Origin: Singulisphaera sp045290345
GTDB lineage: Bacteria > Planctomycetota > Planctomycetia > Isosphaerales > Isosphaeraceae
DNA length: 64,000 nt
NCBI RefSeq assembly: GCF_045290345.1
Contig: NZ_CP155447.1
Span: 8,680,001 to 8,744,000 of the forward strand
Direction of reading: 5' to 3'
Shown piece after piece: positions 49,056 to 59,205 of this stretch (position 1 is its first letter; each line of letters begins with the position of its first letter). The position numbers were made by a program, and so were the translations under genes. Below the pieces are notes generated by a model. It saw only the letters and a list, made by a program, of their open reading frames with translations. It ran no database searches and was not told the origin of the DNA.

Positions 49056-50654
49056 ATGGCCACCACGCTACCATCATCGCGACTCAAACCTCGTCTGCCC
49101 TCTGCTACGTCAACTCCTTCTCGCTTAGCGCCGAAACCCACTCCCGCACCGAGGCGGATCGCCTCGAATTTTGTTTTCATGAGCCTGGCGGAGATCATCT
49201 GCCGGGGGGCGTCGGTTGCCGTCACGCTCACGCTGGCAAAGCGGTTGGGCATGGCCGATTACGGGCGGGTGGGATTTGCCTTCGATATCGTCTTCTGGCT
49301 CGTCTTGTTGGTGCGAGACGCGTTCGAGGTGATCATCTCGAGGGAACTGGCCCGCCATCCTCGACTGGTTCGGCCGCTGGTCAATCATGTCCTGGCGCTC
49401 AGGGGAGTCCTGTCGCTCAGCCTGTTCGTGGGGCTCGTGTCGGTGAGTTCGCTCACGATCTCGACGGCCGCGGATCGGGCGATCCTCACGCTCTATGGTC
49501 TGCTACTGCTGACCACGGCCCTGGGGCTTGACTTCGTTTATCGAGGCACCGAACGAATGGGGCTGGTCGCCCTCTCGCTCTGTATTCGTACTCTGGTCTA
49601 TGCGACCGGCGTCTGGGTGAGTGTGGGGGACGCGTCGCGAATTGTTTGGGTGCCGGCCTGGTTGGCGTTGGGTGAGGCGTGTGGTATCACCCTGGTCTGG
49701 ATCTGTTACTCGCGACAGTACGGACTTCCCCGCCCAGTCCTCGGCTTCCGGTTCTTACGAGTCTTTCTCAAACGGGGCCGTTCTGTCTGCTTTATTCAGA
49801 TTGCCCAGACAGTGATTAGCTCGGCCGACCTGATGGTGGTCGACCTGATGAGCCGCCGTTGGTCCGACGTGGGCCAGTACGGGGCTCCACACCGGATGAT
49901 CACGGCGATCCTGACGTTTGGAATGATCTTTCAACAGGTCACTTTCCCGACGTTGGCTCGGTCGTGGCGGCAAACGACGGCCGCGGGGCGGGATGCGCTG
50001 AACGTGATGGTCAAGGTCTTGATGCTCGGCCTGATTCCGATCGCCGTCGGGGGCGCGGTTCTCTCGGGCCCATTGGTGCGGTTCATGCTCACGAAGGAGT
50101 ATGCGGGGGCGGGTCTGCTGCTGGCCTTGGGGATTTGGCGGGCTCCCCTGCTGACCTTGGCCTATCTCTACCAGACGACCCTGATCGCGGTGAATCGTGA
50201 AGGGGCGGGAGTTCGGCTGCTGCTCTCAGGGGCGGCGGCCTCGGCACCCTTGATCGCTCTCTCCTGTTACCTTTTTGGCCTTCCGGGGGCAGCGGCGGCC
50301 GTCCTTTTCATTGGCCTGTCGTTGGTCCTCGCCGGCTATATGCTCTTGGCGAGAGAAGAGCGGCAGCCCGAATGGCATCATCATCTCGGGAGGCCGCTCG
50401 CGGCCTCTCTGGTGATGGTTCCCGTCTGCCTCACTCTGGCGAACTGGCATGTGCTAGCCGGCGTCGCGGGGGGGGCTTTGACCTATCTGGCGACCCTCTG
50501 GGCCATCGGAGGCCTTCGTCCAGATGAGCTGCGGGCGATCTTCTCGCGTGGAGAAGTACGGACGGCGCCTCGGCCGCACTCCCGAATGGCAGTCCCGAGG
50601 CGTCTCGAACCGGCGTCGGAAACCGACGAAGCCGAACTGGTATTTCCCCAATAA
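49056..50654 (+). CDS. Polysaccharide flippase (Wzx/MATE-like)
   Basis: A 532-aa membrane protein of the oligosaccharide flippase superfamily (polysaccharide_synt type), with about 12-14 transmembrane helices. It begins after a basic, proline-rich cytoplasmic leader of about 35 residues. The first helix reads IASNFVFMSLAEIICRGASVAVTLTLAKRLG, followed by the typical YGRVGFAFDIVFWLVLLV. Such proteins move lipid-linked glycans across the inner membrane for surface polysaccharide assembly. ATG 49056 was chosen over the in-frame start at 48969. The following GT4 and YfhO-like genes read in the same direction and make a glycan-assembly operon. Confidence 0.9.
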   Translation: MATTLPSSRLKPRLPSATSTPSRLAPKPTPAPRRIASNFVFMSLAEIICRGASVAVTLTLAKRLGMADYGRVGFAFDIVFWLVLLVRDAFEVIISRELARHPRLVRPLVNHVLALRGVLSLSLFVGLVSVSSLTISTAADRAILTLYGLLLLTTALGLDFVYRGTERMGLVALSLCIRTLVYATGVWVSVGDASRIVWVPAWLALGEACGITLVWICYSRQYGLPRPVLGFRFLRVFLKRGRSVCFIQIAQTVISSADLMVVDLMSRRWSDVGQYGAPHRMITAILTFGMIFQQVTFPTLARSWRQTTAAGRDALNVMVKVLMLGLIPIAVGGAVLSGPLVRFMLTKEYAGAGLLLALGIWRAPLLTLAYLYQTTLIAVNREGAGVRLLLSGAAASAPLIALSCYLFGLPGAAAAVLFIGLSLVLAGYMLLAREERQPEWHHHLGRPLAASLVMVPVCLTLANWHVLAGVAGGALTYLATLWAIGGLRPDELRAIFSRGEVRTAPRPHSRMAVPRRLEPASETDEAELVFPQ

Positions 50655-50768
50655 AGCTGGTACATCTTCGGACTCTCGTCGCAGCTCGATGCTCGCCGCT
50701 GGTCGGATCTCGTGCTTGACAGCGTCGAAAGTTGTGGCGAACAACGGACGAAGACAGGGAGGTCGCCG

Positions 50769-52076
50769 TTGAAGTTCTGCATGGTCACCACGTTCTTCGG
50801 CGCACACAGCTTTGGTGGTGACGCGGCTTACGTGGATCGCCTGACGCGCGCCCTTTGTCGACGTGGACACGAAGTCCATGTCTTCCATTGCGCCGACGCA
50901 TTCAATGCGGTGCGAGGGGCTCACCCCTTGCGCTCGTACACTCCGCCGCCCGGGCTCCACATTCATCAGCTCGAAAGTGGTTATGGAGTCCTGTCGCCGC
51001 TGGCAACGCAAGTGACCGGCCGCCCTTATTTTAAGGCCGAGGCACTCAAGGCGCAGCTCGACGCCGTGGATACCGACGTCGTCCATTTTCACAATATTTC
51101 GCTAGTCGGCGGGCCGGGTATCCTTCACCTCGGCCGCCGTGCCGCGCGGATCATGACCGCTCACGAGCACTGGCTGATCTGCCCGATGCACTTGCTCTGG
51201 AAGAACGGCAAGAAGACGTGCGACGGCCCCGATTGTACTCGTTGTATGCTGGCGGGAGGCAGGCCTCCCCAGGCTTGGCGTTATACCGGAGCAATCGACC
51301 GTGGTCTTCGCGAGCTCGATGCGCTCATCTTCCCCAGCCGCCATGCGCTTGACGAGCATCGCAAGCGAGGAATCGGCGCCCCCCTCGTCCACCTGCCCTA
51401 CTTCCTGCCCGACGACTGGTCGGCGGGCATCGAGGATGAAGAGCCTGAAGTCACCGAGCGGCCCTATCTGGCCGCCGCCGGGCGCCTTGTCCGCATGAAG
51501 GGGTTCCAACAACTGATCCCGTTGATGCGGTACTTGCCTCACGTCGACCTGCGGATTGCAGGGACGGGGCCCTACGAACAAACGCTCCGCAAGCTCGCCC
51601 GCGACCTGCCGAACGTTCACTTCGAGGGTCTGCTTGGCGGCCAAGGACTCGCCAGGTTGTTTCATGGAGCACGAGCGGTCGTTGTTCCTTCCCTCTTTCC
51701 CGAGACCTTCGGTTACGTGGTTCTCGAGGCCTATGCGGTTCGGACCCCGGTCGTGGTCCATACCGGTGGGGGAGCGCTCAATGAAACCGGGGTGCTCAGC
51801 GGCGGGGGACTGGGATACTCCAACGACGGCGAATTGCTCCAGGCGCTGAGGCGGATCGTCCACGACGACGATTTGCGCGAGGAACTGGCCGATCGCGGGT
51901 TCGCGATGCGTACCGGCGAGTGGTCCGAGACCGCGCATATGGACAAGTATTTCAGTTTGCTCCACGGGATCCAGACGGGCCGAGCCCTTTCACCCCCCCA
52001 CCGGCCGCCGACGCATCGTGTTGAGACGCTAACTCTGGGCACGACTCCTGGGGATAAATGGAGCGCGCGGCGCTGA
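50769..52076 (+). CDS. Glycosyltransferase family 4 protein
   Basis: A 435-aa GT-B glycosyltransferase. The N-terminal domain starts KFCMVTTFFGAHSFGGDAAYV and has GHEVHVFHCAD and DTDVVHFHNIS; an insertion with four cysteines (CPMHLLWKNGKKTC..CTRC, about 138-165) could bind a metal. The C-terminal domain carries AAAGRLVRMKGFQ, LRIAGTGPYE and the GT4 nucleotide-sugar motif VVPSLFPETFGYVVLEAYAV (EX7E). I use TTG 50769 as the start because GGGAGG lies six nt upstream. The stop overlaps the YfhO-like gene by 19 nt (or by one base if that gene starts at 52076), so the genes are coupled. Confidence 0.9.
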   Translation: MKFCMVTTFFGAHSFGGDAAYVDRLTRALCRRGHEVHVFHCADAFNAVRGAHPLRSYTPPPGLHIHQLESGYGVLSPLATQVTGRPYFKAEALKAQLDAVDTDVVHFHNISLVGGPGILHLGRRAARIMTAHEHWLICPMHLLWKNGKKTCDGPDCTRCMLAGGRPPQAWRYTGAIDRGLRELDALIFPSRHALDEHRKRGIGAPLVHLPYFLPDDWSAGIEDEEPEVTERPYLAAAGRLVRMKGFQQLIPLMRYLPHVDLRIAGTGPYEQTLRKLARDLPNVHFEGLLGGQGLARLFHGARAVVVPSLFPETFGYVVLEAYAVRTPVVVHTGGGALNETGVLSGGGLGYSNDGELLQALRRIVHDDDLREELADRGFAMRTGEWSETAHMDKYFSLLHGIQTGRALSPPHRPPTHRVETLTLGTTPGDKWSARR

Positions 52077-54598
52077 TGTGGCGGAGACTAGGCGAACTTT
52101 TCGCCGGTCTCATCGTGCTGAGCCTGGCCCTGACCTGCTTCGCGCGCCTGGTGGCGGAGCCGTCGGGGTTGCTCGTTGATGGCGACCGCCCCAGCGTCGA
52201 TCACGCCCAACGCGACGATTTCCGCCCAGTCGGCAATGACCTCACGTTTTTCTATCTGCCCCATTACACCCAACTGGCCGACCAGTTGGCGCGTTACGGC
52301 CGGGTTCCCCACTGGGATTCCTCTGGCTTCGCAGGTCGGCCGCTGGTCGGCAATCCCCAAGCGGGTCTGTTTTATCTGCCGCTCCGGCTGATCTGGAACT
52401 TGCGTACTCCGTCGGCCTTGGGGTGGTTGACCGTGGGGCACTTGCTCTGGGCGAGCCTGGGCCTTTTCCTGCTGATGCGGACCATGGGCGCAGGTGTTGC
52501 CGCCGCCACGGTGGCGGCAGGGTGCTTCCAGGCATCTCCCTACGTCTTGGCCCAGGTATTCGAGGGCCACTATCCCCACGTCTGGGCCGCGTCCTGGTAC
52601 CCGTGGGCCTTCTGGGCGTTCGTGCAGTTTCGCAATCGGCGGTGGGCCCGAGCGTTGACGCTCGCTCCGATCCTCGCGATGGCTTTGCTAGCCGGGCATC
52701 CGCAGGAGTGGTTTTACCTCGTTTTCGTGCTGAGTGTCTGGACGCTCTGGGATGCGGTCCACGATGGGTTGGCTGGGGGGCCCAAAACGGCGTTCGCGAG
52801 GCTTAGCGGTTGGTCGTTTGTGATGGCCTTGAGCCTCGGCTTGGCAGGCGTGGAACTCATCCCCGCCATCACGGCCCAGACCTGGACGTTGCGGGGCAGT
52901 CACCTTTCGCTGGGCAACGTGAGCCGTTATCAGTTGCACGCGCTCAACCTTTTTCAGCTCTTGAGTCCCGGTGCCTTGGGGGAGCCGAACAACTACTTCG
53001 GCCATGATAATTACTGGGAAACCGTCCTCTCGATGGGGCTCATCCCGCTCGTCCTCGCCGTGGTCGCCGCAGCGCGACACCCCGACAGGCAGCTCATCCG
53101 CGGCTGGCTGGTTCTGATCGTTGGGGCATTGGTCTTCGCGGGGGGCCGGAAACTTGGCCTCTTTCCGTTGCTGTTCGAGTGCGTGCCGGGGATGAACCGG
53201 TTTCGCGTGCCATCTCGTTCGCTTTTTCTGGCCAGCCTGGGCACGGCGGCGATGGCCGGATTTGGCGTGGAGACGCTGGCGCTTCGCTCGTTCGGCGCCG
53301 AGGGTTGGCAATGGCTCGCCAGGCACTTTCGTCGCGTCGCTTTCGTGGTCGGGGCGATTCTCCTTGGGCTCTTGCCATTTTCGACCGCGCGAATTGAGCC
53401 GCGAACCCTCCCCGATCGTGCTCTTTCGTTGCGCGAGATTCGGACCTTGCTGAGGAGCCAGGGGGAGAGCCGCCCCGCGGCCCTGGCGGCGGATCAGATC
53501 GCGCGAAGCGGGACGTTCTGGTTCGCGTTTGTAGGAACCGTGGTCATTCTCGCTGTCGGACGTCGTGCTGCCAGCCACCGGCAGGGGTACGCCCTGTCTC
53601 TCGGGCTCCTGGGCCTGATCGAGCTTGGATTGTCCGGCCACGGTTTGCTCAAGGTTACCCCGCCCTCAAGGTTTCTTGGGCCCGACCCAATCAGTCAGGC
53701 GCTTCGAGCGGCTGTGCCACCCGTCGATGGTCCGTTTCGGATTCGGGCCCGTGACTCGCTCTATCAGGATTTGCGCGCGTCGTCGAACGGCTTCGAGAAA
53801 ATCAACGTCAATGACTCGTTCCAGATCCAGCATGCGGCGGATCTCTATGAACCGCTTTACGCCTTGCTTTATGTGCCACCGGTCCCCGACCCGAATTCGC
53901 TGATGAGCGAGCTCATCGCAGAGCATCGTCAGGAGAATCGTCAGCGGATCCTGGATCGAATGAACGTCGCTTTCCTGGTCTCGGACCACATCGAGACTGA
54001 CCCACACTGGCCGCTTGTCGTGACGGGCAGGTCTCAGGGCTCGACGTTTTCGATCCATCGAAATCCGACGGCAATGCCCCGCGCCTACGTGGTCCCTCGG
54101 GCTGAGCCGACCGCGGAAGACGTGGGCTCGGCGCTGGCTGGGTTCCGCGCGGTCGATCCTCGCGAGGCGGTGCTGCTGCCGTCTGATCCATTACCGGCAG
54201 GGCCGCGTCAGCCGTTTACCCCGGCCGTCTGGGGCTCGGCCGACCCCGATCGCGTTGTGATCCATGCGAAGACCGAAGCTCCGGGCCTGCTGGTGGTCGC
54301 CGATACCTGGATGCCGGGATGGCACGCCCAGGATAACGGCCGTTCCGTGGTGCTGCTGCGGGGAAACCACGCGCAACGTGTGGTCCCTCTGACCCGAGGG
54401 GGGCACCACGAGGTCATCTTGCGATACGAGGCCCCCGGTCTCAAGCGAGGCTCCGCCGTGACTCTGACCTCGGCCTCCGCATGGATTGCGGTCGCGGTCG
54501 CCACCCTGTTCTGGCAAGTTCGTTGCAGGGTCCGAACCCGGACCTCAGTCAACCGTCGAGCGAGAGAAGAGACCGAAACGTTCACGCCGTGCGGCTGA
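52058..54598 (+). CDS. YfhO-like integral membrane protein
   Basis: An 846-aa membrane protein of the YfhO/GT-C-like kind, with about a dozen N-terminal helices (to about residue 530) and a large extracytoplasmic C-terminal domain closed by a final helix near 810-830. Support: NDLTFFYLPHYTQLADQL and the GRVPHWDSSGFAGRPLVGNPQAGLFYLPL stretch after the first helix, typical of YfhO proteins, and PGLLVVADTWMPGWHAQDNG near the C-terminus, another family hallmark. Bacterial YfhO members help glycosylate lipoteichoic acid or other surface polymers. Start: ATG 52058, or ATG 52076 in a TGATG overlap with the GT4 gene. Confidence 0.87.
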   Translation: MERAALMWRRLGELFAGLIVLSLALTCFARLVAEPSGLLVDGDRPSVDHAQRDDFRPVGNDLTFFYLPHYTQLADQLARYGRVPHWDSSGFAGRPLVGNPQAGLFYLPLRLIWNLRTPSALGWLTVGHLLWASLGLFLLMRTMGAGVAAATVAAGCFQASPYVLAQVFEGHYPHVWAASWYPWAFWAFVQFRNRRWARALTLAPILAMALLAGHPQEWFYLVFVLSVWTLWDAVHDGLAGGPKTAFARLSGWSFVMALSLGLAGVELIPAITAQTWTLRGSHLSLGNVSRYQLHALNLFQLLSPGALGEPNNYFGHDNYWETVLSMGLIPLVLAVVAAARHPDRQLIRGWLVLIVGALVFAGGRKLGLFPLLFECVPGMNRFRVPSRSLFLASLGTAAMAGFGVETLALRSFGAEGWQWLARHFRRVAFVVGAILLGLLPFSTARIEPRTLPDRALSLREIRTLLRSQGESRPAALAADQIARSGTFWFAFVGTVVILAVGRRAASHRQGYALSLGLLGLIELGLSGHGLLKVTPPSRFLGPDPISQALRAAVPPVDGPFRIRARDSLYQDLRASSNGFEKINVNDSFQIQHAADLYEPLYALLYVPPVPDPNSLMSELIAEHRQENRQRILDRMNVAFLVSDHIETDPHWPLVVTGRSQGSTFSIHRNPTAMPRAYVVPRAEPTAEDVGSALAGFRAVDPREAVLLPSDPLPAGPRQPFTPAVWGSADPDRVVIHAKTEAPGLLVVADTWMPGWHAQDNGRSVVLLRGNHAQRVVPLTRGGHHEVILRYEAPGLKRGSAVTLTSASAWIAVAVATLFWQVRCRVRTRTSVNRRAREETETFTPCG

Positions 54599-54612
54599 GG
54601 GGAGAGTGACTC

Positions 54613-56832
54613 TCAGACCCAGCCGTGGCGTTTGCGAAGCCACCACTCAAGTGTCAGGATCGCGGTGAAGAGCAGGAAGAAGGGCCAGTTGTCCCAGATC
54701 TTGTGCTCGATCTGAGTCATCGATTCGGTGGAGATCTTACCGTCGAGGCTCTTGAGGTATTTGGGTAACCCTTCCGAGGGGAGATACTGCCCCCCTGTGG
54801 TCTCGGCCATTTGCCGGAGCAAATCGAGGTCGGCGGCGGGATTCTCCATCTCTCGGTCGTCCTGATAGACGAGGAAACGGGAGCTGTCCCGGCCCACCTC
54901 CTGGCCGTTCCGTTTCGCGATGACGGTCACTCGATACAAGCCGGATTGGCCGATCACCGGATAGGAGCCTCGAGCCGCGTCCTTCTCGTTGTAGACCGGG
55001 ACCGGCTCCTCCGTCTTTTTCGATCCCTCGACGGTGACCACGGCCTGATACGTAAGGTTGGGGATCGGCGCGTTTTTGGCGTCGCGTGCGGTGACCGAGA
55101 ACCCCAAGGTTTCCCCCACCGAGAGCCGGCGCTGGTCGAGCGTCAGCTTGATCTTATCCTCTCCCTCGTCCTCTTTGTGCGAGAGCCAAAACGTCACCTG
55201 TCTCCAGAACCTTCGGTGAGCCGCTTGGCCTTGATCCGAGGCTCGGGGCCAGACCCACGTCTCGCCGCCGAAGGCGATCACCCGCCCTGCCCCGATGTCG
55301 CTGGCGATCATCAGCGGCTCCGCGTTCGTATCACCGGTCCTTGCGAGCACCATCGCGTTCGCTTTCGGTTCGCCGAAGCGATTGGTGCCGGTCAGCGGGG
55401 GGAGCGTCGCCCAGATTTGCTTGCTCTCTTCGCGGGTCGCACCGATCTGGAAGAGATAATTCTCGAGCCCTGAGGTTTGTGGATCGAATCGGACCCCGTC
55501 TTTGGGTTCCAACTGGCCGTCGTTGGGGCTGATCTTCACGGGCAGGATGTTAGCGACAGGGGTGTTGGCCCAGTTTCCCGAACCGAAGCTCGAGCGGCCA
55601 CCGAGCATGATCAGCCCGGCGCCGTCTTTTTCCACGGCCATCGTGAGCAGGTGCTGCTGCTGTGTCGACAAGAAATTGGCGGGCACGTCGCTCAGAATAT
55701 AAACATTGTATTTTCCTGGCGCAAAGACCGCGTCATCGAGCTCACCCACCCCGTTCTCGGCCGGTTTGCGGAGCACGACCACGTCCCCCTGAATGTCGGG
55801 TGAGGACGTCACGGCTCGGTTCCAGAACTTGTATTCCCAGGGGGAGGAGGGTCCCTGGACGAACAGGACGTTCAGGCCGCCGGAAAGGACGTTAATGAAG
55901 GTGCTCGACTCATTGTTTGTGGTGAGCAATTCCTGATCTTTGGGTTTGACCCGGAGCGTGAGCAGTTTTTCGCCCGGCGTCTGGGGGATATATTTTAAAC
56001 CTTTGATCGGAATGACTTCGGTCCCCAGCGGAGCCTCGAGGGTCGTCTTGGCCACCGGCTTGTCATCGACCAGCATTTCGAGCTCGATCGGTTGCTTGGG
56101 GAAACCTCGAACGACGAGCGACCCTTTGATCTGGAGCTGGTTCTTGACGAAGACGGAGGAACCGGCGTCAAAGCCGCGGATCGAAATGTCTTTCGACGTT
56201 GGGCCGGCGCTCTCCGAACCGACTCCGACGGCGGTGATCTGGATTTGCTGACTGCGGAGCCGGCGTGCGGCGACGAGAGGATTCAACCCGGCGTTGTTCG
56301 AGGCATCGGAAAGAACGACGAGCGCGGCGACTTGCGTGCCGGCCTGGCGCTTGACGGCCTCGAGTAAGGCGCCGCCGAGCGCGGTCTCACGGCCGTTCGG
56401 TTCGGCGTTTTCATTTTCTTTTTCACCGCTCACTTCTTCGCGAAGCGTGGAGTTGAAGCGGTAAAACTTCACGTCGAGGTTCGGTCCGAGGTTCTTGGCC
56501 ACGGGTCGGGCCAGGTCGAGTGCGGTCCGAGCGGCTTCCCAGCGGCTCTTGCCTCCGGCCTCATCCTTGAATTGCATGCTCTTCGAGTCGTCGAGCAAGA
56601 AGAGTACCGAGGCCGGCTGCTTCTTCTTCTCCTGGAGAATCACCGACGGCCTCAGGGCGGCCACCACGCAGAGCAAGACCGCGGCCAGACGTAGGCCCAA
56701 CGCGAACCAACGCCACCTTCCCGTGGTGCCTCGCATCCGCTGTGCGTAGGCCCAGACGGTCAGGCCGGTCACGATCAGCGCGGCCATGGCGACCACGAAC
56801 CAGGAACTGATCGGGTCGAAACTCACGCTCAT
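54613..56832 (-). CDS. VWA- and GATase1-like-domain membrane protein
   Basis: A 739-aa membrane protein. Two N-terminal helices (WFVVAMAALIVTGLTVWAY and LGLRLAAVLLCVVAALRP) precede a von Willebrand A domain at about 75-220 with the MIDAS motif LLDDSKSMQ (DxSxS). Beta-sandwich regions follow, then a class-I glutamine-amidotransferase-like domain at about 320-480 (LNVLFVQGPSSPWEYKF...AGLIMLGGRSSFGSGNW), as in the PF07090-type proteins. The C-terminus has a final helix (WPFFLLFTAILTLEWWL). It is last in the minus-strand MoxR-DUF58-BatA-VWA operon, 64 bp after the BatA-like gene. These clusters are thought to act in envelope stress or protein maturation; the function is not demonstrated. Confidence 0.88.
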   Translation of the reverse strand: MSVSFDPISSWFVVAMAALIVTGLTVWAYAQRMRGTTGRWRWFALGLRLAAVLLCVVAALRPSVILQEKKKQPASVLFLLDDSKSMQFKDEAGGKSRWEAARTALDLARPVAKNLGPNLDVKFYRFNSTLREEVSGEKENENAEPNGRETALGGALLEAVKRQAGTQVAALVVLSDASNNAGLNPLVAARRLRSQQIQITAVGVGSESAGPTSKDISIRGFDAGSSVFVKNQLQIKGSLVVRGFPKQPIELEMLVDDKPVAKTTLEAPLGTEVIPIKGLKYIPQTPGEKLLTLRVKPKDQELLTTNNESSTFINVLSGGLNVLFVQGPSSPWEYKFWNRAVTSSPDIQGDVVVLRKPAENGVGELDDAVFAPGKYNVYILSDVPANFLSTQQQHLLTMAVEKDGAGLIMLGGRSSFGSGNWANTPVANILPVKISPNDGQLEPKDGVRFDPQTSGLENYLFQIGATREESKQIWATLPPLTGTNRFGEPKANAMVLARTGDTNAEPLMIASDIGAGRVIAFGGETWVWPRASDQGQAAHRRFWRQVTFWLSHKEDEGEDKIKLTLDQRRLSVGETLGFSVTARDAKNAPIPNLTYQAVVTVEGSKKTEEPVPVYNEKDAARGSYPVIGQSGLYRVTVIAKRNGQEVGRDSSRFLVYQDDREMENPAADLDLLRQMAETTGGQYLPSEGLPKYLKSLDGKISTESMTQIEHKIWDNWPFFLLFTAILTLEWWLRKRHGWV

Positions 56833-56896
56833 CGTAACGACCTTCGGAGCGGCTCCGGTTGGTGAATTCGAGTCCTGTGCGGCGTGCTCATGACCA

Positions 56897-59086
56897 TCAC
56901 GCGGGCGCTCCCACGGCCCCTCGCGGAGCGCTCTCGCGGTGGAACTTGTTGGCCAGCAGGCTTTCGAGGGTGACGAGGATCAAGATCAGGCCCATGAGCC
57001 AGGGGAACATCTCGAACCCGACCCGACTCATCGTTACCTCTCGCTTCAGGCTCTCGGCGTCGGTTGCCAGATTGTAGCCCTTTTTGCCGAAGATCGCGTC
57101 GAAGTCACTGGCCTCCATTGGAGCGTAATTCATCTCGGAGAGTGGCGGATTGACGCTGAAACCCATCAGCGTTTTCTCCCCCTCGGAGTTAGAGGCGGTG
57201 ACTGTCCACTGGCCGGTGGGCGGAGAGACGATCACGAGTGAGTCGACGGGCGGGTTGAGTCGCTCGGTGGTTTTGCCGTCCTCGCTCTGCATGACGTAGT
57301 TTTTGAACCGGCGGGTCGGATCGATCGGCAGGATCGCATCCTGTCCGACCTCGTAGTTCAACTGTTCGCTCGACGTTCCCGCCAGGTACGGAATCGTCTG
57401 CTTCATCAAGAGAAAGAACGACCAGTTTTCGCCGACCGGCAGCGCAAACTCATTCCAGGCGGTTTTCAAGCGGGAATCGGTCACTCGCGACAAGGGGGTG
57501 GTCCAGAGCAAGACCCGACCGTTCTTTTTCCCTTGGAATGACCGTTCGACGAGGGCAGGCGCCCCGTTGGAGTAGGCGAGCAGGGTTCGAGACCCCTTGG
57601 GAGGAGTGATTCCCCAGTAGTGATAGATCGGGATCTGCGAGAGCATCTCGCCGAGCTGCCGTGGATAGCTCCGGAAAAGGGGATGGGTCAGGTCGGAGAT
57701 CTTTCCAAAACTGATTTCCTTGGGTGATTCCTTCTTGGTCAACGAACCGGGGATGAGCTGCGAGGCTTCCGGGAGGTTGTAGTTCTCGGGACTGGAGTAT
57801 TCCCCCAGGCCGATCACCAGGCCGCCCCCTTCGCGAACGAACGCATTCAGGCGGCTCCATCCGGTCTCGCTGAGTTCCTTGACGTTCAGGAGGAACACGG
57901 CCGTATTGTTCTTGAGGGCGTCACCCGTCTGTGCTTCGAATTTCGCGGTTCGGATTGACTCCACCTGGCACGAACGAGGCGTACCGGTCGGGAGTGAACC
58001 AGGATCGGGGTCGAGGGCATCGGCCACGAACTGGGCGTCGTTCTCACGATCGGAGATGACCAGAACCTTCATGGCCGGTTGGACTTTGAAGGTAAAGAAT
58101 CGGCTGTCATTAAATGACAAAGGGTCGGGCGCACCGCTGAGGCGGACGACCCCTTTATGGATCGGGATCGCCGGATCGAGTTTGGGGGTCATGAATATCA
58201 GTTCGGTCTCACCGTTGGCCGCCAGTGTGACCTGCTTTTGGTCCCGGAGTTTGCCGTCGAGATCGAACTGAACCATGCGCGAGGTGGCAGGCCCTTGAGA
58301 ACGAATTTTGGCTCGAATCTCGACAGACTCTCCTTGTGTGGCCACGCTGACCGAGGGCGAGGCCTCGGTTACTGCCACGTCGTGGATGTCCTTGGGGGCC
58401 ATCCGCACGATGTAGGTCGCAATTCCCGACTTGACCTTTTTGACCTTATCGAGTCCTTCGACTGCCCGGTCTCGGTCCCAGGAAGAACGGGCCATGTCTG
58501 TCAGTACGTAGACCTCGTGACGCGGTCGATCGCAGTCGGCGACCGAGGCGTAGGCCTGCCCGACCGCCAGATTCAGCGGACGATTGGCAGGTCGCAGAAC
58601 GATTCCATCAACTCGCTTTCGCGCGGCGGCCGGCGAGAGCGGGGGCGGAGCGCCCGGTTCCGCCGAGTCGATCACGAAGACCTGACTCGAGTCGGGCATT
58701 TTCTTGAGGATATCGTTCGCCTGTTGCTTCGCGTCGTCCAGGAGCGACTTGTCTCTGGGCTTGTAGCCCATCGAAAGGCTGGTATCGAAGACGAGCCCGA
58801 CGGCCGTCGGGACTTCCTGGTCGCCGCCAAGGGAGGTCTGTGAGAAGAGGCGAGGTCGTGCCAGTGCCAGCGCCATGAGCGCGAGCAGGGCCATCCGGGC
58901 GAGCAAGAGCAGCCAGTTTTTGATCTTCAGCGTCTTCCGGGACCGCTTTTGCCGTTCGCGGATCAGTCGGAGTGCGGGAAAGATCACGCGCTTGGGAGGT
59001 TGCTTCATGAACAGGTGCAGGATCACCGGAACGGCCGCCATCGCGGTCCCCGCGGCGAGCCCCGCGTGAATCAGGGAAATATCCAT
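56897..59086 (-). CDS. BatA/VWA-domain membrane protein
   Basis: A 729-aa protein with an N-terminal BatA (aerotolerance regulator) region: first helix AGLAAGTAMAAVPVILHLFM, the cytoplasmic basic linker PKRVIFPALRLIRERQKRSRK, then LLLLARMALLALMALALARP. A von Willebrand A domain follows with the MIDAS motif GLVFDTSLSMGYK (DxSxS) at about 100-110. The middle consists of beta-sandwich and GATase-like regions (GGGLVIGLGEYSSPENYN), and the C-terminus has one helix (FPWLMGLILILVTLESLLA). It lies between the DUF58 gene and the VWA/GATase gene and shares their direction. BatA relatives have been tied to aerotolerance and envelope stress; the role here is inferred from the cluster. Confidence 0.9.
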   Translation of the reverse strand: MDISLIHAGLAAGTAMAAVPVILHLFMKQPPKRVIFPALRLIRERQKRSRKTLKIKNWLLLLARMALLALMALALARPRLFSQTSLGGDQEVPTAVGLVFDTSLSMGYKPRDKSLLDDAKQQANDILKKMPDSSQVFVIDSAEPGAPPPLSPAAARKRVDGIVLRPANRPLNLAVGQAYASVADCDRPRHEVYVLTDMARSSWDRDRAVEGLDKVKKVKSGIATYIVRMAPKDIHDVAVTEASPSVSVATQGESVEIRAKIRSQGPATSRMVQFDLDGKLRDQKQVTLAANGETELIFMTPKLDPAIPIHKGVVRLSGAPDPLSFNDSRFFTFKVQPAMKVLVISDRENDAQFVADALDPDPGSLPTGTPRSCQVESIRTAKFEAQTGDALKNNTAVFLLNVKELSETGWSRLNAFVREGGGLVIGLGEYSSPENYNLPEASQLIPGSLTKKESPKEISFGKISDLTHPLFRSYPRQLGEMLSQIPIYHYWGITPPKGSRTLLAYSNGAPALVERSFQGKKNGRVLLWTTPLSRVTDSRLKTAWNEFALPVGENWSFFLLMKQTIPYLAGTSSEQLNYEVGQDAILPIDPTRRFKNYVMQSEDGKTTERLNPPVDSLVIVSPPTGQWTVTASNSEGEKTLMGFSVNPPLSEMNYAPMEASDFDAIFGKKGYNLATDAESLKREVTMSRVGFEMFPWLMGLILILVTLESLLANKFHRESAPRGAVGAPA

Positions 59087-59205
59087 GTCGCTCCGTCCGG
59101 CTCTGAGTTTCGCGCGGTGTTCATGCTTCTCTCACAATTCTTCGGTGCCGCCGAGATGAACTCAACCGCCCGGAGTTGCGCAATCGCTTGGGTTCGCTCC
59201 CGGAC

